DNA of 9,232 bases, taken from positions 1 to 9,232 of the forward strand of contig JAJYZY010000092.1 of assembly GCA_021799715.1 (NCBI GenBank), read 5' to 3'. The position numbers were made by a program, and so were the translations under genes. Within the stretch, counting starts at the first letter, position 1, and every line of letters begins with the position of its first letter. Source of the stretch: Planctomycetota bacterium (lineage in GTDB: Bacteria; Planctomycetota; Phycisphaerae; WQYP01). Of this stretch, positions 1 to 5,211 are shown piece after piece. The notes beneath the pieces are model-generated. The model saw nothing but the letters and a program-made list of their open reading frames with translations, made no database searches and had not been told where the DNA came from.

Positions 1-43
1 CGGTTCCCCTTCTTCCCCTGTAAAAGCTTTGGCGGCGGTTATA
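1..43 (-). promoter_or_regulatory. Possible promoter and ribosome-binding site of a gene off the left edge
   Basis: On the minus strand a TATAAC hexamer (38-43) is followed by a purine-rich AGGGGAAGAAGGGG stretch (about 5-18) just before the window ends. This is the layout of a -10 box and a Shine-Dalgarno region ahead of a start codon that would lie beyond position 1. I see no convincing -35 box. The 113 bases left of the small unknown gene contain no other coding sequence that I can support. Confidence 0.25.
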
Positions 44-113
44 ACGTGATGACAGGATAAAAGCTGAAAAAATGAAAAATCCGCGGCAAATCGTCGCACT
101 GAGGTTGACAAGA

Positions 114-476
114 TCAGAGGTAGGCCATATCCAGTCGAACGTAAATTGCATCAGTTGCCTTGCCGCTGCCGTAGAACTCGGCAAGCGTGCAGTCGGCCAC
201 AACCAGTGCGGTTACGCTCGCGCCGGTAATGAGGCGATTTTTCCAGCTCATTACGGCCAAGATAGCGATGTTTTCCTCCATGGCCAACTGGGTTGGATCG
301 CCCTTGCAATACTTGTCGATCAGCCGTCGGAACCATTGATCCAGAGTCTCGCCGCTCCGCCATTTGACGCCATCCACCGTAAGGCCCAAGGGAAATGCGG
401 TAGCACTTCTCTGATGTGGATGCAATGCCTTCAGTACGTTATCCGACCCGAATGAAAAGGATTGGGGTTGGTCCAT
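114..476 (-). CDS. Hypothetical protein, second gene of an unknown pair
   Basis: The product is about 120 residues and I do not recognise its family. It has no signal peptide and no obvious membrane segment. The middle contains a tryptophan and basic patch (KWRSGETLDQWFRRLIDKY), then an alternating hydrophobic stretch (AILAVMSWKNRLITGASV) that looks like the core of a small folded cytoplasmic domain. The chosen ATG at 476 lies one base after the TAG stop of the upstream gene, which suits translational coupling. A GTG at 485 would extend it by three residues and overlap the upstream gene by 8 bp, with GGGCGA close in front. The two genes are surely co-transcribed. The reading frame is convincing because of the tight junction and ordinary amino-acid composition, but the function is unknown. 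Confidence 0.6.
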   Translation of the reverse strand: MDQPQSFSFGSDNVLKALHPHQRSATAFPLGLTVDGVKWRSGETLDQWFRRLIDKYCKGDPTQLAMEENIAILAVMSWKNRLITGASVTALVVADCTLAEFYGSGKATDAIYVRLDMAYL

Positions 477-477
477 C

Positions 478-1212
478 CTATGCACTCGCCCTTGACTGCC
501 GGTATTTCAATAGGCTCTTCGAGTCGCCTTCGCCTTTATTGAGCAGAACGGGCAGGAGCTTTTTTCTGTTTTTCGCGTAGAACTGTTTCGAGCATCGGTC
601 GGGCGGAAGGTTCAACGGCTTGCGGAAATTCAGCCATAACGAGTGGTACGTACTGAGTGGTCGCAACGTGATACAGTCGAAATGGGCGGCGAACCGGAGC
701 GGGTCCTCGTGAAGCCCCTCCGAGGTGGCGCAGAACAAAGGTTCCACCTTCACGTCCAACGTTTTCCGAATGTCATCATGCAGGCGGCGGCAGAAATCCG
801 TATGGTCACTGAAAACGCGAAACCGTACTCCCGGCAGATGCCGCACCAGCCCGTCCGGCAACGAATCGGCAATGAATTCACCGCCAACCTCATATTGGGA
901 GTTCAGCATTCCGACGGTGTTGATTCGCGCTAAAACCGCCGCCAAGGATTCCGTAGTCATCCCCATTTGCGCTGCTGCCCACTTCCGTGGCAAGAGATCA
1001 TTGAGCGTCATGAAGCTTTCGATGCTGATCCTGGAGATCGCGTCTTCTCCAGGTTTTCCGTGACTGTGCGATGCCCGGGCAAAAGAATTAAACGCGGTTG
1101 CGCCCTCTCTGGAAAGTGGCCAAGGCAGCCCGTAGTAGTCCTTAAGATATTCTAAATTCACATTGGGGCCATCGCGGAGCATCGCCAAGCGTTTCATTTC
1201 TTTTGCGGTCAT
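478..1212 (-). CDS. Hypothetical protein, first gene of an unknown pair
   Basis: The product is 244 residues and its family is not recognised. The frame stays open up to 1422, but the real start is the ATG at 1212 because AAGGA sits seven bases before it; the longer version would read through the inverted-repeat element. The N-terminal third is polar and helical. Near residues 75-105 a segment with the spacing of a helix-turn-helix (KWAAAQMGMTTESLAAVLARI) might bind DNA, but this is a weak resemblance. The middle is mixed alpha/beta, with FRVFSDHTDFCRRLHDDI and a following cysteine. The C-terminus is strongly basic (KQFYAKNRKKLLPVLLNKGE). No signal peptide or membrane helix is visible. The next gene starts one base after its stop, so the two products probably work together. 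A regulator, a nucleic-acid-binding protein or part of a small defence or toxin-type module are all possible; none is shown. Confidence 0.65.
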   Translation of the reverse strand: MTAKEMKRLAMLRDGPNVNLEYLKDYYGLPWPLSREGATAFNSFARASHSHGKPGEDAISRISIESFMTLNDLLPRKWAAAQMGMTTESLAAVLARINTVGMLNSQYEVGGEFIADSLPDGLVRHLPGVRFRVFSDHTDFCRRLHDDIRKTLDVKVEPLFCATSEGLHEDPLRFAAHFDCITLRPLSTYHSLWLNFRKPLNLPPDRCSKQFYAKNRKKLLPVLLNKGEGDSKSLLKYRQSRASA

Positions 1213-1300
1213 CGTGCGGTCCTTGCTTATTCCAATCACAACTGCCAAATGGCATTTTAACACCCCGTCAACAACGTTGGAAGCATTAGCGTGGATCGCC

Positions 1301-1434
1301 CCGCGCGGGGGCGTGGCAATAAATCCGGGCAGGCGTCCGCGGCGCGAGTTTCCAGGACAAGGCTTTCTCATAGCGACGGAATTTACGCAGTCGATTTGCC
1401 GACCGCCCGGAAAAATTGCCACGCCCCCGCGCGG
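1301..1434. repeat. 134-bp element bounded by 20-bp perfect inverted repeats
   Basis: The left arm, CCGCGCGGGGGCGTGGCAAT (1301-1320), is the exact reverse complement of 1415-1434. After a symmetrical three-base mismatch the pairing resumes in the same register for seven more bases, TCCGGGC (1324-1330) with GCCCGGA (1405-1411). The whole segment can therefore form one long hairpin with a loop of about 74 bases. The outer part of the left arm is itself a palindrome (CCCCGCGCGGGG, 1299-1310). I see no clear target-site duplication, transposase, or integron attC core sequence. It may be a small non-autonomous mobile or REP-like element, or a structured RNA ahead of the unknown gene pair. It ends 88 bases upstream of the 1212 start codon. 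Confidence 0.7.
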
Positions 1435-1569
1435 CCTGGGCCGTTGGGCTGGGCCGCGTTATCAGGCACCAGGGGTCATTTATCGGCAACGTGCCGCAGT
1501 TCCGAGCCTGTGAAAAAAGCGTCCGCGGGAAAGCACACTTTGGATGGCCGGCGGCGAGTAACCGTAAAT

Positions 1570-1587
1570 CCAATGGTTTGCCATCGG
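1570..1587 (-). terminator. Possible weak terminator hairpin after folE2
   Basis: Eleven bases beyond the folE2 stop codon the minus strand reads CCGATGG CAAA CCATTGG. This is a seven-pair stem, including one G-T pair, with a four-base loop. It is followed by ATTTACGG rather than a run of T, so it is weak as an intrinsic terminator. Position is the best argument for it. Confidence 0.3.
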
Positions 1588-1598
1588 TCGGGAGAATT

Positions 1599-2426
1599 TC
1601 AACGTTTATCGCGTTGAATCTGCGCGAAGGCGTTGTGGTTGTGAATGGATTCAAAGTTTTCACTTTGAATGCTGTACCAGGTAATCTGTTTATTTTCTTC
1701 CATGGCCAGGGCCAGGTCACGGATGATGTCTTCCACAAATTTCGGGTTGTCAAAGGCCTGCTCGGTGACAAACTTTTCATCCGGGCGTTTGAGCACGGCG
1801 TAAACCGGGGCGCTGGCGGCTGATTCCATGATCTTCACAAGATCTTCGATCCAGAATTCTCCCGTAAACCGCACGCGAGCGCTGATTTCACAGCGCTGAT
1901 TATGGGCACCATACTCGGAAATTTCCTTGCTGCATGGGCACAAGGATGTCGCGGGTGCTTTTACGCCCAGGATGAAATCATCGGAACCGTTGCTGACCCC
2001 TTCAAAAGAACAGACGTAATCCATCAGGCCCCGTGCACCGGAAACCGGTGCCTGTTTTTCAATAAAATAGGGGAAGGTCATTTCTATCAGTGCATCATCC
2101 GCCAGCAGCTTGGTCTTCATTTCATGGAGAATGGGAATAATCTGCCCCGGAGTTATACTGCGATGATGTCGATTAAGAATTTCCAGGAATCGGCTCATGT
2201 GCGTGCCCTTTTTATGCTTGGGCAGCGAGACATATAAATTGATCATGGCCACCGTGCTTTGCTCACCACCTTCAGGCGTCCGCAAGGTGATGGGATATCG
2301 AACCGATTTCACGCCGACTTTATCAATGGCGATATTGCGTTTATCCTGCGCGGATTGCACGTCGGCAAGTTTTGCGGAGACATCCGATATTGATTTTCCA
2401 CGAGCCATATCGACAACCTGAGCCAC
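1599..2426 (-). CDS. folE2: GTP cyclohydrolase FolE2 (type IB)
   Basis: FolE2 converts GTP to 7,8-dihydroneopterin triphosphate, the first step toward tetrahydrofolate and, through QueD, toward queuosine. It is a cytoplasmic tunnelling-fold enzyme unrelated in sequence to much of classical FolE and less dependent on zinc. At 275 residues the length is normal. Family signatures are all present: KKGTHMSRFLEILNRHHRSITP (about residues 72-93, shown here as the core GTHMSRF), the catalytic cysteine segment SLCPCSKEIS (161-170), the HNQRCEISARV block (175-185), the LKRPDEKFVTEQAFDNPKFVED region (key part RPDEKFVTEQ, 214-223) and the C-terminal IHNHNAFAQI (261-270). The start is GTG at 2426, backed by GGAGG seven bases upstream; an ATG at residue 7 is less likely. 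It lies 175 bp downstream of hisI, and that gap carries a candidate leader RNA with its own possible promoter. A complete, probably functional gene. Confidence 0.95.
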   Translation of the reverse strand: MAQVVDMARGKSISDVSAKLADVQSAQDKRNIAIDKVGVKSVRYPITLRTPEGGEQSTVAMINLYVSLPKHKKGTHMSRFLEILNRHHRSITPGQIIPILHEMKTKLLADDALIEMTFPYFIEKQAPVSGARGLMDYVCSFEGVSNGSDDFILGVKAPATSLCPCSKEISEYGAHNQRCEISARVRFTGEFWIEDLVKIMESAASAPVYAVLKRPDEKFVTEQAFDNPKFVEDIIRDLALAMEENKQITWYSIQSENFESIHNHNAFAQIQRDKR

Positions 2427-2450
2427 TATTTAACCTCCGGCAACAAAGCC

Positions 2451-2538
2451 TCCGCACGGCAACCGGACACACATATCACGGCGGCGGTATTTCTGTTTGA
2501 TGTTGACACATGGGTGCTCAAACAGACGCCCGTGCGGA
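2451..2538 (-). ncRNA. Candidate structured 5' leader (riboswitch-like) of folE2
   Basis: The minus-strand leader can form a closing helix between UCCGCACGG (2530-2538) and CCGUGCGGA (2451-2459), nine perfect pairs. Inside it a second nine-pair helix joins UCUGUUUGA (2518-2526) to UCAAACAGA (2492-2500) around a 17-base loop. A short third helix, ACCG with CGGU (2485-2488 with 2462-2465), completes a three-way junction. The junction strands are short (GCG, AAU and UG). The 3' side of the outer helix ends 13 bases before the folE2 Shine-Dalgarno sequence, a suitable position for control of translation. It does not match the tetrahydrofolate riboswitch consensus as I remember it. The pairings are seen in the sequence; a regulatory function is inference. 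Confidence 0.45.
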
Positions 2539-2545
2539 ACGAACA

Positions 2546-2574
2546 ATGCTAGGCGGCCTTTTCCCTGAAAGCAA
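2546..2574 (-). promoter_or_regulatory. Possible folE2 promoter
   Basis: TTGCTT (2569-2574) and TAGCAT (2546-2551) on the minus strand are separated by exactly 17 bases. They match consensus at three and four of six positions, so the promoter is weak on its own. The expected transcription start, about 2539, falls on the base next to the first pair of the candidate leader RNA, which raises its credibility. It would give folE2 transcription independent of hisI. Confidence 0.3.
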
Positions 2575-2601
2575 CCGCAATAGTACGCACGCAGTCCATC
2601 G

Positions 2602-3024
2602 TTATTTTTTATAAATGCCCGCGGGGTCCACCTGCCGCTGGAGCACAAATTCCAATTTTGCTTCCGAAGAATTATTGCCGGGGACAATTTTGCGATAAAA
2701 GCATGAGCGGAATCCGTTGTGGCAAGCCGCGCCTTTTTGGCGAACCTTCATGACCACCGCATCCTGATCACAATCTACCAGCAGTTCCCGCACTTCCTGA
2801 ACGTGGCCGCTTTCTTCACCTTTTACCCAGAATTTCTGCCGTGATCGGCTCCAATATGTCGCTTTTCCGGTGGCGATGGTTTTCTCCAACGCCGCCTGAT
2901 TCATAAAGGCTACCATTAAAACCTCATTGGTATCCGCATCCACAGCCACTGCTGTAAATAAGCCGGCCGAATCCAATTTGATATCCAGTGTGGTGCCAAG
3001 TTCCCGTTCTTTGTTATCAGACAT
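2602..3024 (-). CDS. hisI: Phosphoribosyl-AMP cyclohydrolase
   Basis: HisI opens the adenine ring of phosphoribosyl-AMP in the third step of histidine biosynthesis, a cytoplasmic metal-dependent reaction. From the ATG at 3024 the protein has 140 residues. Diagnostic features are EVLMVAFMNQAAL (34-46), ATYWSRSRQKFWVKGEESG (55-73), the metal-binding DCDQD (84-88), and the zinc-ligand cysteines C85, C101 and C108 in DCDQD and GAACHNGFRSCF. There is no fused HisE domain; the tail is only about 30 residues. The ATG at 3024 follows GGAAGG at a good distance and matches where HisI proteins normally begin. An ATG at 3081, preceded by GAGG, would add 19 residues and cannot be excluded. It lies 84 bp (or 27 bp) after the ferredoxin-like gene and probably shares its transcript. 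No other his gene is in the window. Confidence 0.94.
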   Translation of the reverse strand: MSDNKERELGTTLDIKLDSAGLFTAVAVDADTNEVLMVAFMNQAALEKTIATGKATYWSRSRQKFWVKGEESGHVQEVRELLVDCDQDAVVMKVRQKGAACHNGFRSCFYRKIVPGNNSSEAKLEFVLQRQVDPAGIYKK

Positions 3025-3108
3025 AGCAAACCTTCCAACTAAATAAACCCGTTCCGGCGACCAATCCGCCGTTGATTCCATCTTGCCGCCTCACATGTTA
3101 ATGGGAAT

Positions 3109-3921
3109 TCAATCTTCCGGCAGCTCTTCCATGCGCTTTATTGGTTGCACGGTAATCGCGGTGGGATGCGTGGGACAGGCCTGTTCGCACATGCCGCATC
3201 CGGTGCAGCCGCCGGGTTTCACGAGAATCCGACCCGAATGCGCGCTGACAATCAGCGCATTTTCCCCTATCGGACAGGCCTCCAGGCACAGGCGGCAATC
3301 TTCACCATGGTGCCGCAGACATGTTTCATGTTTTACCGCCGCCAGTCCCATGCGAATGGAAAATTTGTCAACCAGGGTTAACGCGCCGGTCGGACACGCC
3401 TTCATACATGCCAATTCATCACATACAACGCATGGCGCAATCGCGGGCGCGATATATGGGTAACCATCACCCACACATGCCGACGCATCTATTTGGATGC
3501 ATTTCACCGGACAGGCTTCCACGCAGGCTCCACAGCGCGAACACAGTGATTCAAATTCGCCCGTCGCTTTGGCCCCCGGCGGCCGCAAAATGGTTTGCGG
3601 GTCCATGGATCGGTGCAATCCGGGCATCATGGGTGAAGAGTCATCGTCATCATAGGAAGGCGGGGAAAATTGACCCTCAAACACTTCCGTGACCGGTTCC
3701 ATGCGGCTTTCAATCAAGCTGGCGACCGGGGCGAGAATATCACTGAGACATTTGGCAAAAAAGCCGCGCCGACCAGGATCCAGCTCCGCCGATGATTGCC
3801 CCCGGGGCGGTACCGCCGCAGGCTGGGTATCGGAAGCGGCGGACGGCGCTGCCTCCGGCACCTGAGAATCGCCGGAGTTGGGAGTGCTACTTTCCGATTG
3901 ATCATCCATGTTCTGCATCAT
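3109..3921 (-). CDS. Four-cluster 4Fe-4S ferredoxin-type protein (NapG/MauM-like)
   Basis: This is an iron-sulfur electron-transfer protein of 270 residues. In the numbering from ATG 3921, four cysteine sets are visible: C127-C130-C133-C137, C164-C167-C172-C176, C201-C209-C212-C216 and C239-C242-C245-C249. The arrangement, with one long CX7C interval in the third set, resembles NapG/MauM-type polyferredoxins. The first 45 residues are acidic and rich in Ser, Pro and Ala, then comes RRGFFAKCLSDILAPVASLI (51-70). This recalls a twin-arginine signal but is amphipathic, lies too far from the N-terminus, and is followed by an Asp-rich linker, so I expect a cytoplasmic protein. A TTG at 3924 and ATGs at 3921, 3918 and 3909 compete as starts; none has a Shine-Dalgarno sequence. 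A TATAAT box lies just upstream. No redox partner gene is adjacent, so the electron donor and acceptor are unknown. Confidence 0.88.
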   Translation of the reverse strand: MMQNMDDQSESSTPNSGDSQVPEAAPSAASDTQPAAVPPRGQSSAELDPGRRGFFAKCLSDILAPVASLIESRMEPVTEVFEGQFSPPSYDDDDSSPMMPGLHRSMDPQTILRPPGAKATGEFESLCSRCGACVEACPVKCIQIDASACVGDGYPYIAPAIAPCVVCDELACMKACPTGALTLVDKFSIRMGLAAVKHETCLRHHGEDCRLCLEACPIGENALIVSAHSGRILVKPGGCTGCGMCEQACPTHPTAITVQPIKRMEELPED

Positions 3922-3928
3922 CAAAAAT

Positions 3929-3957
3929 ATTATAGCGTTTGGTTGCGGGCATGTCGC
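3929..3957 (-). promoter_or_regulatory. Promoter of the ferredoxin-hisI unit, giving a leaderless mRNA
   Basis: On the minus strand a perfect TATAAT (3929-3934) lies 17 bases after GCGACA (3952-3957), which matches TTGACA at four of six positions. The predicted first transcribed base is about 3922, next to the ATG at 3921. Together with the lack of any Shine-Dalgarno sequence this suggests leaderless translation. It sits in the 60-bp gap after rodA and separates the cell-wall genes from the metabolic genes. Confidence 0.55.
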
Positions 3958-3984
3958 TTCAAGTTTGCCTGAGTCAGACGTTTA

Positions 3985-5211
3985 TTATCCGCGGGCGGCA
4001 GGGCGTTCACGGCTGCCCGGTGTCATGCGGCGGCCACGCATGGCGACATTAAGAATAAGGGACATGGCAAGCATGTCGGCCAGCATGGCGCTGCCGCCAT
4101 AAGACATAAACGGCAGGGTTATGCCCACCACGGGAATAATGCCGGTGGTCATGGCAATATTGATAACCGCCTGGAGAATCAGCATGGACGATAAGCCCAC
4201 CACCAGAAGCCGGCCAAAGCTATCCGCAGCCTCACCGGCTGTTTCCATGCAGGCCGCGAAAAATATCAGATATAAAATTAAAATGGTAACAGCACCGGCG
4301 AATCCCCACTGACTGCCTACCACGGAAAATATGAAATCATTGGAAGCTTCCGGCAACAGTCCATGACGGATTTCAACCGTGCCTTCCAGCCCCTGTCCGG
4401 TCAGGCCGCCGCTGCCTTCCGCAATTTCGCTTTGCCGTTTCTGATACAACTCGCCGGAGAGTTGCCGATGGGTGGGTTTGCCATGCACAAATAGCGCAAC
4501 GATCCGCTGTTTCTGATAAGGCTTCAGAAGCGGATAGCACCCGGGCGCAACGGCCATGGCGATAAGCGCAATGGCCAGTAGATGTCGGAATTTGGCTCCG
4601 GCCGCGACGAGCATGGCATAGAGCACAACCGGAAAAAGCAGCGCCGTTCCAAGGTCCGGCTCAATGAGAATCAGGCTCATTGGAATAATGGCAAAGACAA
4701 ATGGGAGAATCAATTTATGAATTTGCCGCATATCTTTGTGCAGGCGCAGAGACCACGCCACGGACATGACAAACGAAATTTTCGCCAATTCGCTGGGCTG
4801 AAGATCGATGCCGCCGGGCAGAATAAACCAGCGGTGACTTCCTTTAATGGGGCGCGCAAAGCGCACGGCGATAAGCAACAAGGTGGTAAAGATGAAAAAG
4901 CCATAGGCCAGATAACCAAGTTTTCGGTAATTAACGGTCAGGAGCAAAAGCAGGATCACCGCGCCAACAAGAATATGAATTTCCTGTCGGAACATCAGCC
5001 CGCTTCCGCAAATACGCACCGCCATCAGGCTCGCCGCGCAAAGCAGCGCCACGGCCAGCAGCATCAGCCAGGCCAGTCGGGTCGCGACCAGCTCCGGCAT
5101 GACCCGATGCCAGATGGTTTCCAATATTGTCGTCCGGCCTGATGCGCGGGAATTTCCGCCGGTGGCGCCCGGCACGAATGACGGAGAATACTCATCACGC
5201 TTATCACTCAC
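3985..5211 (-). CDS. rodA: Rod-shape peptidoglycan glycosyltransferase RodA (SEDS family)
   Basis: RodA polymerises lipid II into glycan strands during lateral wall growth, in complex with the PBP2 encoded just upstream. It is an inner-membrane protein with about ten helices. From GTG at 5211 it has 408 residues, of which the first 40 or so are a cytoplasmic tail. SEDS signatures are GSHRWF (124-129), QPSELAKI (138-145), EPDLGTA (184-190), the NDFIFSVVGSQWGFAG region with the essential aspartate at about 292, and LPFMSYGGS (366-374). RodA rather than FtsW is favoured by the pairing with mreD and mrdA. The GTG start overlaps the mrdA stop as GTGA and is preceded by GGAGG ten bases away. This strongly suggests coupled translation and a 1:1 supply of the two partners. 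An ATG at 5262 would overlap mrdA by 55 bp and is less likely. Confidence 0.94.
   Translation of the reverse strand: MSDKRDEYSPSFVPGATGGNSRASGRTTILETIWHRVMPELVATRLAWLMLLAVALLCAASLMAVRICGSGLMFRQEIHILVGAVILLLLLTVNYRKLGYLAYGFFIFTTLLLIAVRFARPIKGSHRWFILPGGIDLQPSELAKISFVMSVAWSLRLHKDMRQIHKLILPFVFAIIPMSLILIEPDLGTALLFPVVLYAMLVAAGAKFRHLLAIALIAMAVAPGCYPLLKPYQKQRIVALFVHGKPTHRQLSGELYQKRQSEIAEGSGGLTGQGLEGTVEIRHGLLPEASNDFIFSVVGSQWGFAGAVTILILYLIFFAACMETAGEAADSFGRLLVVGLSSMLILQAVINIAMTTGIIPVVGITLPFMSYGGSAMLADMLAMSLILNVAMRGRRMTPGSRERPAARG

Larger units (their letters stand above)
1213..1598. other. Gene-free stretch between folE2 and the unknown gene pair
   Basis: These 386 bp hold no supportable gene. Open frames here are extensions or shadows of the neighbouring genes. 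The stretch contains a weak hairpin just after the folE2 stop (1570-1587) and the large inverted-repeat element (1301-1434). A small five-base-pair hairpin, CGGCA/TGCCG with a 3-base loop, lies at about 1484-1496. The decamer GCGTCCGCGG occurs twice, near 1334 and 1520. The promoter of the downstream gene pair presumably lies within about 100 bases upstream of 1212, but I could not identify one with confidence. Confidence 0.6.

Noticed and set aside
1213..1422. N-terminal extension of the 244-residue unknown protein
   Set aside because: The AAGGA site seven bases before the ATG at 1212 supports the shorter start, and the extension is encoded by the inverted-repeat element.
1301..1434. Integron attC site
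   Set aside because: The size and inverted-repeat form suit attC, but I do not find the expected GTTRRRY and RYYYAAC core sites at the ends, and the arms pair perfectly rather than with attC-type extrahelical bases.
1286..1780. 164-codon open frame on the minus strand running from within folE2 into the gap
   Set aside because: It overlaps the folE2 3' end in another frame and reads through the inverted-repeat element, giving an Arg/Pro-rich low-quality product with no ribosome site of note.
2451..2538. Known tetrahydrofolate riboswitch
   Set aside because: The helix lengths and loop sequences do not match the consensus as I remember it; it is therefore listed only as an unassigned candidate.
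3700..3780. Twin-arginine export signal in the ferredoxin-like protein
   Set aside because: The RRGFF motif starts about 50 residues into the protein and is followed by an amphipathic rather than a continuous hydrophobic segment, so export is unlikely.
4582..5142. 186-codon open frame on the plus strand
   Set aside because: It lies wholly antisense to the rodA membrane-coding region; the strongly polar product is the expected complement of hydrophobic codons.
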